Shown: positions 46,534 to 58,542, counted from the stretch's first letter. The stretch: DNA of 64,000 bases from Caulobacteraceae bacterium (GCA_027487945.1 JAIYCQ010000042.1:205447-269446); one strand, 5' to 3'. The notes: generated from the letters alone by a model not told the origin. A program made the numbers and translations.

Positions 46534-48119
46534 GCGGCCTGCGCCGCCTGCGCGGTCTCGGCCACCGGCTGGCGGATCAGGTAGTCGAAGGCCGACAGCG
46601 CCGCCTTGGACCCCTCGCCCATGGCGATCACGATCTGCTTGAACGGCGTCGTCGTCGCATCGCCCGCCGCGAACACGCCGGGGACCGAGGTCGCGCCGCG
46701 CTGGTCGACCTCGATCTCGCCGCGCGGCGACAGGGCCACGCTGTCCTTCAGCCACTCGGTGTTCGGAACGAGGCCGATCTGCACGAAGATGCCTTCCAGA
46801 TCGAGGCGGTGCGTCTCGTCGGTGGTGCGGTCCCTGTAGCTGAGGCCGTTGACCTTCACCCCGTCGCCGTGGACCTCGGTGGTCAGGGCCGAGGTCAGGA
46901 CGGTGACGTTGGGCAGGCTGTTCAGCTTGCGCTGCAGCACCGCGTCGGCGCGCAGCTGGCTGTCGAACTCGATCAGGGTGACATGGGCGACGATGCCGGC
47001 CAGGTCGATGGCCGCCTCGACGCCGCTGTTGCCGCCGCCGATCACCGCCACCTGCTTGCCCTTGAACAGCGGGCCGTCACAGTGCGGGCAGTAGGCGACA
47101 CCCTTGTTGCGGTACTCTTCCTCGCCGGGCACGCCCATCTGCCGCCAGCGGGCGCCGGTGGCGAGGATGACGGTCCGGGAGGCCAGGCGCGCGCCGTTTT
47201 CCAGCTCGACCGTGACCAGCCCGCCGGGCGTCGCCGCCGGCGCCAGCTTCACGGCCTTCTGCAGGTTCATGACGTCGACGTCGTAGTCCTTCACATGCTG
47301 CTCAAGACCGGAAACCAGCTTCGGCCCCTCGGTGTGCGGCACGGAGATGAAGTTCTCGATCGCCATGGTGTCCAGCACCTGGCCGCCGAAGCGCTCTGCC
47401 GCCAGGCCCGTGCGGATGCCCTTGCGGGCGGCGTAGATGGCCGAGGCCGCGCCGGCCGGGCCGCCGCCGATGATCAGCACCTCGAACGGGTCCTTGGCCT
47501 TCAGCTTCTCGGCGTCGCGGGCGGCCGCGCCGGTGTCGAGCTTGGCCAGGATCTGCTCCAGGCTCATGCGGCCCTGACCGAAGGGCTCGCCATTCAGAAG
47601 GATGGTGGGGACGGCCATGACCTGGCGCGCCTCGACCTCGGCCTGGAACAGGGCGCCGTCGATGGCGACGTGGCTGATGTTCGGGTTCAGCGCGCTCATG
47701 GTGTTGAGCGCCTGCACCACGTCGGGGCAGTTCTGGCAGGACTGGGAGAAGTAGGTCTCGAAGCGGAACGGGCCTTCCAGCGCGCGGATCTGCTCGACCA
47801 GCTCGGCCTCGATGCGCGGCGGGTGGCCGCCGACATGCAGCAGGGCCAGAACCAGGGAGGTGAACTCGTGGCCCAGCGGCAGGCCGGCGAAACGGACGTC
47901 GGCGTTCCCCGCGGCGCGGGTGACGGCGAAGCTGGGGGCCCGGGCGTCGGCGCCGGTCACGTCCAGGCTGACCTTGTCCGAGGTCGAGGCGACATCTTCC
48001 AGAAGCGCCAGCATGTCGGTGGAGCCCTGGCCCTCGCCGAGCGTCGCGACCAGCGTGATCGGCTCGCGCAGGTTCTGCAGGTAGGCGGTCAGCTGGGTCT
48101 TGAGGGCAGCGTCCAACAT
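46530..48119 (-). CDS. ahpF: Alkyl hydroperoxide reductase subunit F
   Basis: This 529-residue flavoprotein reductase for AhpC has an N-terminal tandem thioredoxin-like domain with [11 protein letters not shown] (CX2C). FAD-binding [17 protein letters not shown], redox-active [11 protein letters not shown], and NADH-binding [15 protein letters not shown] follow. The C-terminal [23 protein letters not shown] closes the FAD site. GGAG lies upstream of the ATG. It follows ahpC on the same strand after an intercistronic hairpin. Confidence 0.97.
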   Translation of the reverse strand: MLDAALKTQLTAYLQNLREPITLVATLGEGQGSTDMLALLEDVASTSDKVSLDVTGADARAPSFAVTRAAGNADVRFAGLPLGHEFTSLVLALLHVGGHPPRIEAELVEQIRALEGPFRFETYFSQSCQNCPDVVQALNTMSALNPNISHVAIDGALFQAEVEARQVMAVPTILLNGEPFGQGRMSLEQILAKLDTGAAARDAEKLKAKDPFEVLIIGGGPAGAASAIYAARKGIRTGLAAERFGGQVLDTMAIENFISVPHTEGPKLVSGLEQHVKDYDVDVMNLQKAVKLAPAATPGGLVTVELENGARLASRTVILATGARWRQMGVPGEEEYRNKGVAYCPHCDGPLFKGKQVAVIGGGNSGVEAAIDLAGIVAHVTLIEFDSQLRADAVLQRKLNSLPNVTVLTSALTTEVHGDGVKVNGLSYRDRTTDETHRLDLEGIFVQIGLVPNTEWLKDSVALSPRGEIEVDQRGATSVPGVFAAGDATTTPFKQIVIAMGEGSKAALSAFDYLIRQPVAETAQAAQAA

Positions 48120-48155
48120 GTCGGCTCCGGGGGACTTTGAAACTCGGGGGTGGCG

Positions 48156-48181
48156 CGGCGCCGCTCCGATGAGCGGCGCCG
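48156..48181 (-). other. Intercistronic hairpin between ahpC and ahpF
   Basis: A 10-bp stem (CGGCGCCGCT with AGCGGCGCCG) and six-base loop CCGATG sit in the 81-base gap between ahpC and ahpF. There is no T-run. It probably stabilises the ahpC message or partly terminates it, giving more AhpC than AhpF. Confidence 0.55.
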
Positions 48182-48200
48182 GCCGGGGCAGGCGTGGTCG

Positions 48201-48764
48201 TTAGATCTTGCCGACGAGGTCGAGCGACGGCGCGAGGGTCTTCTCGCCTTCTTCCCACTTGGCGGGGCAGACTTCGCCCGGGTGGGCGGCGACGTACTGG
48301 GCGGCCTTGACCTTGCGCAGCAGCTCGGCGGCGTTGCGGCCGATGCCTTCGGCGGTGACTTCCATGAACTGGATGACGCCCTGCGGGTCGACCAGGAAGG
48401 TGCCGCGGTCAGCCAGGCCCTGGCCTTCGCGCATCATGCCGAAGTTGTTGGTCACCACGCCGGCCGGGTCGCCGACCATGGTGTAGCGGATCTTGCCGAT
48501 GGCCGGCGAGCTGTCGTGCCAGGCCTTGTGCGAGAAGTGGGTGTCGGTCGACACCGAATAGACCTCGACGCCCATCTTCTGGAACGTGTCGTAGTTGTCT
48601 TCCAGGTCTTCCAGCTCGGTCGGGCAGACGAAGGTGAAGTCGGCCGGGTAGAAGAACACGATCGACCACTTGCCGCGCAGGTCGGCGTCGCTGACCTCGA
48701 TGAACTTGCCGCTCTTGTAGGCCTGGGCGGTGAAGGGTTTGATTTCGGTGTTGATGAGGGACAT
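48201..48764 (-). CDS. ahpC: Alkyl hydroperoxide reductase subunit C (typical 2-Cys peroxiredoxin)
   Basis: This 187-residue AhpC has the peroxidatic Cys47 in [13 protein letters not shown] and the resolving Cys166 in [24 protein letters not shown] is the family loop. It reduces hydrogen peroxide, organic peroxides and peroxynitrite and is recharged by AhpF. A GGAG ribosome site lies before the ATG. A palindrome of OxyR half-site form lies 80 bases upstream. Confidence 0.98.
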   Translation of the reverse strand: MSLINTEIKPFTAQAYKSGKFIEVSDADLRGKWSIVFFYPADFTFVCPTELEDLEDNYDTFQKMGVEVYSVSTDTHFSHKAWHDSSPAIGKIRYTMVGDPAGVVTNNFGMMREGQGLADRGTFLVDPQGVIQFMEVTAEGIGRNAAELLRKVKAAQYVAAHPGEVCPAKWEEGEKTLAPSLDLVGKI

Positions 48765-48842
48765 GTCGCGCTCCGCAAATGATGAGGCGTTCGGGATAGT
48801 CGCGACTCGGTGATAAAGGAAATTGATTTAATTGCGCTGCAG

Positions 48843-48859
48843 CATAGAGTGACCCTATG
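48843..48859. promoter_or_regulatory. OxyR-like half-operator upstream of ahpC
   Basis: CATAG-AGTGACC-CTATG is an inverted repeat with the ATAG-N7-CTAT form of an OxyR dimer site, 79-95 bases upstream of the ahpC start. A full OxyR site has four ATAG elements at 10-bp steps. The flanking elements at the expected positions (48833 and 48866) do not match, so only one dimer site is visible. No oxyR gene is in the window. Confidence 0.45.
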
Positions 48860-48945
48860 TCGCGCTGCGATGCGGAAACGCAGGCGGCTTTCCCTGTTCG
48901 CGAGCGGTGCTAAACAGCCTCAAGCAGCCGCCCGGACAAAGCCTC

Positions 48946-49626
48946 ATGACCGCCGACGACCAGAAACGCATCTCCGGCGAGGCCGCCGCGCAGCTGGTCG
49001 AGGCCGGGATGGTGGTGGGGCTGGGCACCGGCTCAACGGCGGCCTGGTTCGTCAAGGCGCTGGCGGCGCGGGGGCTCGATGTCCGCGGCGTGCCGACCTC
49101 CGAGGCCACGGCGAACCTGGCCCGCGAGCTGGGCATGACCCTGGCCAGCCTGGACGATGTGAAATCCATCGACCTGACCGTCGACGGCGCCGACGAAATC
49201 GGCCCGGGCCTGTCGCTGATCAAGGGCGGCGGTGCGGCCCTGCTGCGCGAGAAGCTGGTCTGGGAGGCGTCCGCACGGTGCGTGGTCATCGCCGACGCCG
49301 CCAAGCACGTGAAGGCGCTCGGCAAATTCCCGCTGCCGATCGAGGTGGTGCGCTTCGGTCACCCGCACACCGGTCGGCGGCTGGCCGACATCGCCGTGGA
49401 GTTCGACCTGCCGCCGCCCCGCCTGCGCACCGCCGACCGGGGCGTGGTGGTCACCGACGGCGGCAATGTCATCTACGACATGGCCTCGGGCGTTATCGCC
49501 GAGCCGGCGGCCCTGGCGGATGCGCTCAAGAGCGTCACCGGGGTCGTCGACCACGGCCTGTTCCTCGACCTCGCCGACGAGGCGCTGATCGGGACGGACG
49601 ACGGCATCGTGCGCCTGCTTCCCTGA
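48946..49626 (+). CDS. rpiA: Ribose-5-phosphate isomerase A
   Basis: This 226-residue enzyme of the pentose phosphate pathway interconverts ribose-5-P and ribulose-5-P. It shows GLGTGSTAAWFVKAL, TVDGADEIGPGLSLIKGGGAALLREK and FPLPIEVV, with the catalytic Asp and Glu of the DGADE and LLREK motifs present. I use MTADDQ (ATG 48946) rather than the upstream start at 48907. It is divergent from ahpC. Confidence 0.95.
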   Translation: MTADDQKRISGEAAAQLVEAGMVVGLGTGSTAAWFVKALAARGLDVRGVPTSEATANLARELGMTLASLDDVKSIDLTVDGADEIGPGLSLIKGGGAALLREKLVWEASARCVVIADAAKHVKALGKFPLPIEVVRFGHPHTGRRLADIAVEFDLPPPRLRTADRGVVVTDGGNVIYDMASGVIAEPAALADALKSVTGVVDHGLFLDLADEALIGTDDGIVRLLP

Positions 49627-49669
49627 GCCCCTACATAGATCCGACCTGACAGATCGACCGGAGCCCGCA

Positions 49670-51043
49670 ATGGCCACCTACGACTACGACCTCTTCGTCA
49701 TCGGCGCCGGTTCCGGCGGGGTGCGGGCTTCACGGCTGGCAGCGATGAGCGGCGCGCGGGTCGCCGTGGCCGAGGAGCACCGGGTCGGCGGCACCTGCGT
49801 GATCCGCGGCTGCGTGCCCAAGAAGTTCATGGTCTACGCCAGCGAGTTCTCCAATCAGGTCAAGACCGCCCGGGGCTTCGGCTGGACCGTGCCCGAGCCG
49901 ACCTTCGACTGGCCGACCTTCCGGCAGGCCAACGACATCGAGATCGCGCGCCTGTCCGGCATCTATGTCACCAACCTGCAGAAGGCCGGCGCCGAGCTGA
50001 TCCACAAGCGCGCCGTCCTGAAGGACGCCCACACCGTCGAGATCGTCGGCGAGGACCGCACGGTCACGGCCGAAAAGATCCTGATCGCCACCGGCGGCCG
50101 GGTGACGGTCCCGGACCTGCCCGGCGTCGAGCACGCCATCACCTCCAATGAGGCCTTCCACCTCGACAAACTGCCGGAAAGCATCCTGGTCGTGGGCGGC
50201 GGCTACATCGCCGTGGAGTTCGCCGGCATCTTCGCGGGCCTGGGCAGCAAGGTGACGCTGCTCTACCGCGGTCCCAACATCCTGCGCGGCTTCGACGACG
50301 ACGTCCGCGCCCATCTGGCCGGGGAGCTGGAGCGGCGGGGCATCACGGTCGTGCTGGGCTGCCAGCATGAGCGTCTGGAGAAGACCGACGCCGGGATCGT
50401 CAGCACCCTGAACAACGGCATGAGCTTCACCACCGAGCAGGTGATGTTCGCCACCGGCCGCGAGCCCTATGTCGAGGGCTTGGGGCTGGAAAACGCCGGC
50501 GTCGAGCTCAACGAACGCGGCGCGGTCAAGGTGGACGACTACTCGAAGACCAGTGTCGGCAGCATCTGGGCCGTCGGCGACGTCACCGACCGCATGAACC
50601 TGACCCCCGTCGCCATCCGCGAGGGCGCCGCCTTCGCCGAGACGGAGTTCAGGAACAACCCGATCACCTTCGACCATGACACCATCGCCACGGCGGTCTT
50701 CTCCCAGCCGCCGATCGGCACCGTGGGTCTGGGCGAGGGCGAGGCCCGCAAGGCTTTCGGCCAGATCGACGTCTACCGCGCCGTCTTCCGCCCGATGAAG
50801 GTCACCTTCTATGGCGGGGAGGAGCGCACCCTGATGAAGCTGCTGGTCCGCGCCGACACCCAGCAGGTCGTCGGCGTCCATATCGTCGGTCCTGACGCGC
50901 CGGAGATGATCCAGATGGCCGCCATCGCCGTGAAGATGGGCGTCACCAAGCAACAGTGGGACTCCACCTGCGCCGTCCACCCCACGGCGGCGGAAGAGCT
51001 GGTGACCATGCGCGAGAAGTACCTGCCGGCGGAGCTGGGATAG
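49670..51043 (+). CDS. gor: Glutathione-disulfide reductase
   Basis: This 457-residue pyridine nucleotide-disulfide oxidoreductase has FAD motif FVIGAGSGGVRASRLAA, redox pair Cys43/Cys48 in GGTCVIRGCVPKK, NADPH motif VVGGGYIAVEFAGIFAGLG, and the C-terminal catalytic His-Glu in CAVHPTAAEELV. The RGCVPKK form is the glutathione reductase type common in alphaproteobacteria. It lies 43 bases after rpiA, which feeds NADPH-related sugar metabolism. Confidence 0.95.
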   Translation: MATYDYDLFVIGAGSGGVRASRLAAMSGARVAVAEEHRVGGTCVIRGCVPKKFMVYASEFSNQVKTARGFGWTVPEPTFDWPTFRQANDIEIARLSGIYVTNLQKAGAELIHKRAVLKDAHTVEIVGEDRTVTAEKILIATGGRVTVPDLPGVEHAITSNEAFHLDKLPESILVVGGGYIAVEFAGIFAGLGSKVTLLYRGPNILRGFDDDVRAHLAGELERRGITVVLGCQHERLEKTDAGIVSTLNNGMSFTTEQVMFATGREPYVEGLGLENAGVELNERGAVKVDDYSKTSVGSIWAVGDVTDRMNLTPVAIREGAAFAETEFRNNPITFDHDTIATAVFSQPPIGTVGLGEGEARKAFGQIDVYRAVFRPMKVTFYGGEERTLMKLLVRADTQQVVGVHIVGPDAPEMIQMAAIAVKMGVTKQQWDSTCAVHPTAAEELVTMREKYLPAELG

Positions 51044-51113
51044 GGGGGCGGGAGGGAACAGGCGTCCGCTTCGGCCGTTGTTGGTGGATCAACCCACCCA
51101 CGAGGATACCCTG

Positions 51114-51374
51114 ATGACCGACCTGACCGCGATCAAGGAAGACATGGACGTCATCGGCGCCGACGGCGTTCACCTCGGCACGGTGGACAAGGTCAAGGGC
51201 GACCGCATCAAGCTCAAGAAGGCCGACGCCGGCGCGCACGGCGGTCACCACCACTACATCTCGACGGGCCTGGTCGCCGACATCGAGGGCGACAGGGTCC
51301 GGCTGTCGGCCAACGCCGCCAACGCCCTGCTGCTCGAGGAAGAGAAGGGCGGGGAGGCCGTCGCCGGCGGCTGA
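51114..51374 (+). CDS. DUF2171 small protein
   Basis: This 86-residue protein starts MTDLTAIKEDMDVIGADGVHLGTVDKVKGDRIKLKKAD, with a His-rich GGHHHYISTGLVADIEGDRVRLS and a C-terminal NAANALLLEE. This is the PRC-barrel-like DUF2171 fold. GAGGA lies upstream of ATG 51114. The function is unknown; it may be a stress-related small barrel protein. Confidence 0.88.
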   Translation: MTDLTAIKEDMDVIGADGVHLGTVDKVKGDRIKLKKADAGAHGGHHHYISTGLVADIEGDRVRLSANAANALLLEEEKGGEAVAGG

Positions 51375-51380
51375 CGACGC

Positions 51381-52261
51381 TCAGCGCCGACCGAGCGGCA
51401 CGTCGAGACGGCGGTCCCCGGGCAGGGTGTTCAGGGCCGGGCTGGCCTTCGACTTCTCAAAGCCGGCCATCACCCGCTCATACCGCTCACGGACCACGCT
51501 CTCGTACTCGACATGGCTGAAGATGTAGAGGTCGTCGTCCCTGACGGCCTCGACCACCCGCTGGCCGACGATCAGCGGGTCGATGCCGCCGGCCATCCAT
51601 TCGCGCTGCTGCTCCAGGGCGGCCGGGTCGACCGGCCTGCCGTCCGGGCCATAGGCGTCCGCCGGGCGGTTGCGGCGGCCGGCGTAGATGTTGGTGCTGA
51701 CCACCCCGGGACACAGAACCGAGACGCCGATGCCCCGGGGCGCCAGCTGCTCGCGCCAGCCCTCGCTCATCGCCACCACCGCGAACTTGGTCGCGCAATA
51801 GGGCTCCATGCCGGCCGGGCTGATGTGGCCGGCCATCGAGGCGGTGTTGACGAAGTGACCGCCCTCGCCGTGGCTCTGCATCAGGGGGGCGAACACCTCC
51901 ATGCCGTAGACGACGCCCTTGAGGTTGACGTCGATGACCCAGTCCCAGTCGCCCTCCGGCACCTCGCCGAAGACGCCGCCGGCCCCGACGCCGGCGTTGT
52001 TGGCGACAAGGTGGACCTTGCCGAAGGCCGCGACCGTGGCCAGGGCGCCGGCGCGGACGGAGTCGCGGCTGGTGACATCGACCTTCACCCAGTCGGCCCG
52101 GATCTGTTTGGCGCGCAGGGCCTCGACCTTCTCGCGCGCCACATCGGCCTCGATGTCGGCGAGCATGACGTTCATGCCCTCGTGGCCGAAGGCCTCCGCC
52201 ATGGCCAGGCCCAGGCCGCTGGCCCCGCCGGTGATGAAGGCGGTCTTGCCGCGCAGGTCCT

Positions 52262-52265
<4 letters not shown>
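51381..52265 (-). CDS. Short-chain dehydrogenase/reductase
   Basis: This 294-residue classical SDR has the cofactor motif [31 protein letters not shown], Ser in [10 protein letters not shown], and YCATK (Tyr and Lys catalytic). [11 protein letters not shown] follows. Acidic residues after the second strand (ADIEAD) favour NAD. GAGAGGA lies upstream of ATG 52265, which overlaps the stop of the preceding monooxygenase gene (ATGA), so the pair is coupled. Confidence 0.93.
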
Positions 52266-54100
<1,835 letters not shown>

Positions 54101-54239
54101 GGTGAGCTTCCTGGATTTTTATAACGCGTTCCAGAGAGCTAACCGGGGCGCCGGTGGGGCAGGCAAGCGGTCTTGAGCCGATGGTGAAAAGGCGAGGCGC
54201 ACGCCTTCCGCCGCGCGGGCGGGTGGCTGGCGCCGCCCC

Positions 54240-56675
54240 CTATGGTGTGAGGCCGTACTTTGCGAAGACCTCCGCGATGTCGGGAGCGATGGCGATGGCC
54301 GTGGCGATGTCATCGTCGCCTTCTTCGGTCAGTCCGATCCGCCGCTTGGTCAGGCCGCGCATGAACAGCGAGGCCGCCATCTCCGGCGCCTGTTCCAACG
54401 CCGCGTCGTAGTCCGCGATCGCGCGATCGAACTTGCCCATGCGGAACCAGACCAGGGCGCGGCTGTCCAGGTAGCCCGGGGTCTCCGGTTGCAGCGCGAG
54501 CGCCTTGTCACAGTCGGCCATTGCCTTCGGCAGGGCGCGATTGGCGCGGCCGAGAAGCCAGCAGCGCACATTGTAGGCGTCGGCCAGGTCCTTATCGCGG
54601 GCAACCGCTGCGTCCATCGTGGCGATAGCCTGGTCGACCCGGCCGAGTTCAAACTGGGCATCGGCCCGATTGGAGTATTCGAAGTAGGTCGCGCCCGTGC
54701 GGGCCGCCTCGATCTCCCGCTCCGGATCACTCCGTTTGTAGCCTCGCGGCGCCTCCAGGTAGATTGCGCCACTCAGGGCGCTCAGACTGGCCCCCGCAGC
54801 CGGCCCGTCCACGAACGGGATCTCGGTATCCATCACCCGCTTGCTGGTCACGCCGGTGAAGACGCCATCTTTCAGCGTCATGGTCCGCTGCAACTCGTAG
54901 GCTGACACCCGCTGGCTGACGTCCGCCCCCGTGAACCGGAAACCGACGCCGCCGCTCGGCAGTTTCACCTTGTATCTCGTCACCACATAGGCGGGCGCCT
55001 CCGTCGCGAAGGGCGCATCGTCGTTGGGCCCCGGCTCGCGCTTGAGGTCAGGACGCCAGCCGATGGTCAAGGCCTCCAGCTGCAGCCGGCGCGGCCGGGC
55101 TCCCAGCGCTTCGCTCCATCGCACGGATGCAGCGCCGTCCATGGTCATCCGCACATCGCCGGTGACCTCGTCGATGCTCCAGTCCACATTGACGGGCACG
55201 ATGTCGCCGGACAATTCGGTCCAGAATGACTTCAGGGTTTCGTCCCGCTCGTCGTCGGAAACGGCCTTGAGCCCGATGGCCATCATCGCGCTGAGGGGGC
55301 CACGCAGCGTCACATCGCCCTTGACCAGCGCCGGGGCGTCGAGGCCCGCCGTGGTGTCCAGTTCGAACGCGACGTCCAGCAGCGGCAGCTCAGGCGGCGG
55401 CGTCAGGATCGGCTCCAGAGCGGCGCCGGCGCGGACAGGCAAGGCCCAGCGATACTCCGGCGGCAGCACCCGCTCGATGGACCGCTCTCCCTGGCGGGTC
55501 CCGTCGAGCCAGTAGGTCTTGCCGTCGATGCGCACGCGCACGATCGCATGATTGAAGGCCTCAATGAGCGGCAGCTGCTCATTAAGGCCGTCGCCGACGA
55601 CCGTGCTCACGAACATGACCTCGGCGTCGATGCCCAGCTCCCGAAGCAGCGCGGCCAGGAGCACGCTCTTGCCCTTGCAGTCGCCGAACCGGCGAGCCCA
55701 GGTCTCGTCGGCGGCCACCGGTGTGTAGCCACCCAGATCCATGCCCAGGTAGAGATAGCGGATCTGGTCCTGGACCAGTCGCAACGCCGCGTCGGCGCGG
55801 CGCTTGGGATCGCTGGTCGATGCTGCGATTCTGGCGACCTCGGCGCGCAAGGGCGAGTCCGGGGCCAACTTGAGCGCCGCGTCATACATGGGCGCCATCA
55901 CCGCGCCGATATCGCCCCAGTCCTTGAACTCGGTCACGGACACGCGACCGGGGCTGTTGAACCGCGGCGGCGCGCCGGCGGGCGGCGCCGCCGGCGGGTC
56001 GAGGTCCTTGAGATCGAGCAGGAGTTCGGTCTCGGTTGGCCCGCGGGTGATCTTCGGCGAGGCGAGCAGGCCTGTCGCCGACCACTGGACAGGGCGTTCG
56101 TTGGGCCAGATCTGGCGAAGGTACAGCCGGCTGACCTTGCCGCGATTCAGGCTCACCATCGACTCGGCGCGCCCCTGCATGACGGGGTCGTTGCGGCGGA
56201 TGGAGTAGGCGACCTCGACGAAGTCGCCCACCTGCACGCCCTCGACCTGGAGCGTGGCCGTCAGGCGACCGTCGAGCATGGAGACCTCAAGGCCCTCCTC
56301 GCGGCGCAGGATGGTGAACCTGTCGCCCCGCCCGAGGACGTCGATCACGGCGCTCCCGCGGCGCAGAAGCACCTGATGGACGGTCACGTCGTCCGTCGCA
56401 GGGTTCCAGTTGATCTTGAGGTTGGCGAGCGGAAGGGCTTGAGGCGTGCGCAGTTCGAAGACTGTGTGGACGAAGGTTTCCGTGCCGCCAGCGCTGAGCC
56501 GGACCTGATAGTCCTGAAGCGCGAGCCGGGCCGCGTCATTGGTCGCGACAGGCGTCGCTTCGGCGAAGGTCTGCGCGCGGACCCAGGCCGACGGCCGCCC
56601 GTACCCTAGGGACTCACCCGCCGTCGCCGGCGCTGCCCACATCAGGGCGAGCCCGACCAACATCCACTTCATCAT
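54240..56675 (-). CDS. Secreted DUF3857/transglutaminase-like/TPR protein
   Basis: This 811-residue protein has a signal peptide (MLVGLALMWAAPATA) and an N-terminal DUF3857 domain (residues ~45-230). A transglutaminase-like core follows with Cys333 in GDCKGKS, His in FNHAIVRV and Asp in YWLDGT, so the Cys-His-Asp triad looks intact. The C-terminal ~150 residues form TPR repeats (AYNVRCWLLGRANRALPKAMADCDKAL, then YLDSRALVWFRMGKFDRAIADYDAAL). The family is periplasmic and poorly defined; cross-linking or proteolytic activity is possible. It appears to be a single transcription unit. Confidence 0.9.
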   Translation of the reverse strand: MMKWMLVGLALMWAAPATAGESLGYGRPSAWVRAQTFAEATPVATNDAARLALQDYQVRLSAGGTETFVHTVFELRTPQALPLANLKINWNPATDDVTVHQVLLRRGSAVIDVLGRGDRFTILRREEGLEVSMLDGRLTATLQVEGVQVGDFVEVAYSIRRNDPVMQGRAESMVSLNRGKVSRLYLRQIWPNERPVQWSATGLLASPKITRGPTETELLLDLKDLDPPAAPPAGAPPRFNSPGRVSVTEFKDWGDIGAVMAPMYDAALKLAPDSPLRAEVARIAASTSDPKRRADAALRLVQDQIRYLYLGMDLGGYTPVAADETWARRFGDCKGKSVLLAALLRELGIDAEVMFVSTVVGDGLNEQLPLIEAFNHAIVRVRIDGKTYWLDGTRQGERSIERVLPPEYRWALPVRAGAALEPILTPPPELPLLDVAFELDTTAGLDAPALVKGDVTLRGPLSAMMAIGLKAVSDDERDETLKSFWTELSGDIVPVNVDWSIDEVTGDVRMTMDGAASVRWSEALGARPRRLQLEALTIGWRPDLKREPGPNDDAPFATEAPAYVVTRYKVKLPSGGVGFRFTGADVSQRVSAYELQRTMTLKDGVFTGVTSKRVMDTEIPFVDGPAAGASLSALSGAIYLEAPRGYKRSDPEREIEAARTGATYFEYSNRADAQFELGRVDQAIATMDAAVARDKDLADAYNVRCWLLGRANRALPKAMADCDKALALQPETPGYLDSRALVWFRMGKFDRAIADYDAALEQAPEMAASLFMRGLTKRRIGLTEEGDDDIATAIAIAPDIAEVFAKYGLTP

Positions 56676-57055
56676 GATAGATACCCCCGGGCGATGAGAA
56701 TATCGCCACTGTCCAGAGTTGCAACGCCATCAGCAGGCTGAAACCGCCAGGCCGGGCCCTTGCAGGGGGGGTGCCTCGCCTGTCACCGGGTGGGGCAATG
56801 GCGTCGGGCTCGGCGTGGCGGGGCCTGGCGAGGGGCGGCGAAGCGTAATGAAGACACTCTGCCCGTTCTGCCCGCCCGGGGGCCTTTCGCCGGCCGCGCG
56901 GGGCGCCCATCTGGGGGAGGCGGCAAATCGTTACGCCGGCAACCTTCGCGCACGACCATACCCCTTCATGCGACATTCACGCCTTTGGGGCGCATAATTT
57001 TGCCTTCGGAGCGGCTGTAGGGTAAGAACCGCGTCCCTTTTTAGAGTTTGAGACC
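56676..57055. other. Intergenic region between DUF3857 protein and DAHP synthase
   Basis: These 380 bases separate divergent genes. Small open frames here have no family pattern. A 15-base run GAGGGGCGGCGAAGC (56830-56844) also occurs at 35029-35043 inside palindromic element 1, so a decayed repeat fragment may be present. An imperfect ATGCG...CGCAT hairpin near 56969-56995 precedes the candidate promoter listed separately. Confidence 0.5.
57000..57028 (+). promoter_or_regulatory. Candidate promoter of the DAHP synthase gene
   Basis: TTGCCT at 57000-57005 and TAAGAA at 57023-57028 are separated by 17 bases. They lie 28 bases upstream of the ATG, leaving a short leader. Spacing is ideal and the hexamers match moderately. 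Confidence 0.3.
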
Positions 57056-58429
57056 ATGACCGAGCGCTGGACCCCGTCCTCCTGGAGAGCAAAGCCCGCC
57101 AAACACCTGCCGACCGACTATCCGGATCAGGCGGTTGTCGAGCGCGTTGAAGGCGATCTGCGCAGGATGCCGCCGCTGGTGTTCGCCGGCGAGGCGCGGC
57201 GGCTGAAGAGCCTGCTGGGCGACGTGGCGCGGGGGGATGCGTTCCTGCTGCAGGGCGGCGACTGCGCCGAGAGCTTCAAGGAATTCCACGCCGACAACAT
57301 CCGCGACACCTTCCGCCTGATCCTGCAGATGGCGGTGGTGCTGACCTTCTCCGGCGGCAAGCCGGTGGTGAAGGTCGGCCGCATCGCCGGCCAGTTCGCC
57401 AAGCCGCGCTCCGAGCCGATCGAGACCGTCGACGGGGTGACGCTGCCCTCCTACCGGGGCGACAACATCAACGGCATGGCCTTCGAGGCCGGCGAGCGGA
57501 CGCCCGATCCCGAGCGCCTGCTCAAGGCCTACGGCCAGTCGGCCTCGACGCTGAACCTGCTGCGCGCCTTCGCCGGCGGCGGCTATGCCGACCTGCACAA
57601 CATCCACCGCTGGACGCTGGGCTTCGTCGCCGACAGCCCCCAGGGCGCGCGCTACCGCGAGCTTTCGGACAAGATCAGCGAGAGCCTGGCCTTCATGGCC
57701 GCCATCGGCGTCACCCCCGAGAGCCATCCTGGCATGAAGCAGGTGGAGTTCTTCACCAGCCACGAGGCCCTGCTGCTGGGCTTCGAGGAGGCGATGACCC
57801 GGATCGATAGCACCTCGGGCGACTGGTACGACACCTCGGCCCATATGCTGTGGATCGGCGAGCGCACCCGCCAGCTGGACGGGGCCCATGTCGAGTTCAT
57901 GAAGGGGGTCAAGAACCCCATCGGCGTCAAGGTCGGTCCGACGCTGGAGCCCGACGACCTGCTGCGGCTGATCGATGTGCTCAACCCGGCCAACGAGCCG
58001 GGCCGCCTGACCCTGATCGGCCGCTTCGGCGCCGACAAGGTCCATGAGCGGCTGCCGCGCCTGATGCAGGCGACCAAGCGGGCCGGGCGGGCGGTGATCT
58101 GGTCGACCGACCCGATGCACGGCAACACCCTGAAGGCCGGCTCCGGCTACAAGACCCGGCCGTTCGACCGGATCCTGCAGGAGGTGAAGGGCTTCGTCGA
58201 CGTGGCCGAGGCCGAGGGCGTCCACCCCGGCGGCGTGCACCTGGAGATGACCGGCCAGAACGTCACCGAATGCACCGGCGGGGCCCGCGCCCTGACCGAA
58301 GGCGAGCTGGGCGACCGCTACCACACCCACTGCGACCCGCGCCTCAACGGCGAACAGGCGCTGGAGCTGGCCTTCCTGGTCGCCGAGCGCCTGAAGTCGG
58401 GCCGCGAGGGGCTGCGGCAGGCGGGGTAG
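57056..58429 (+). CDS. Class II 3-deoxy-7-phosphoheptulonate (DAHP) synthase
   Basis: This 457-residue plant-type (class II) DAHP synthase catalyses the first step of the shikimate pathway from PEP and erythrose-4-P. It shows [15 protein letters not shown] (metal-binding Cys), [34 protein letters not shown], and [11 protein letters not shown] with the metal-binding His, then [12 protein letters not shown]. Length and motifs are complete. Gene names for class II enzymes vary, so none is given. Confidence 0.96.
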   Translation: MTERWTPSSWRAKPAKHLPTDYPDQAVVERVEGDLRRMPPLVFAGEARRLKSLLGDVARGDAFLLQGGDCAESFKEFHADNIRDTFRLILQMAVVLTFSGGKPVVKVGRIAGQFAKPRSEPIETVDGVTLPSYRGDNINGMAFEAGERTPDPERLLKAYGQSASTLNLLRAFAGGGYADLHNIHRWTLGFVADSPQGARYRELSDKISESLAFMAAIGVTPESHPGMKQVEFFTSHEALLLGFEEAMTRIDSTSGDWYDTSAHMLWIGERTRQLDGAHVEFMKGVKNPIGVKVGPTLEPDDLLRLIDVLNPANEPGRLTLIGRFGADKVHERLPRLMQATKRAGRAVIWSTDPMHGNTLKAGSGYKTRPFDRILQEVKGFVDVAEAEGVHPGGVHLEMTGQNVTECTGGARALTEGELGDRYHTHCDPRLNGEQALELAFLVAERLKSGREGLRQAG

Positions 58430-58434
58430 GCCTT

Positions 58435-58528
58435 GCGTGGTTCGACACGCGCTCTGCGAGCGCTGCTCACCATGACGCAGTCGATCACGTCATGCTGAGC
58501 AGGCCCGGAGGGCCGTGTCCAAGGACGC
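58435..58528. repeat. Palindromic intergenic element, copy 2
   Basis: The outer arms GCGTGGTTCGACA (58435-58447) and TGTCCAAGGACGC (58516-58528) pair at 10 of 13 positions. The inner arms TGCTCA..ATGACG and CGTCAT..TGAGCA pair perfectly apart from the central dinucleotide. 29 bases at 58441-58469 are identical to 34971-34999 in copy 1. It lies between the convergent DAHP synthase and alpha/beta hydrolase genes. Confidence 0.85.
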
Positions 58529-58542
58529 AGGGCGCTACAGCG

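Noticed and set aside
46326..48140. Forward open frame of about 600 codons antisense to ahpF
   Set aside because: Low-complexity Arg/Gly/Leu/Gln composition and no motif, while AhpF on the other strand is complete.
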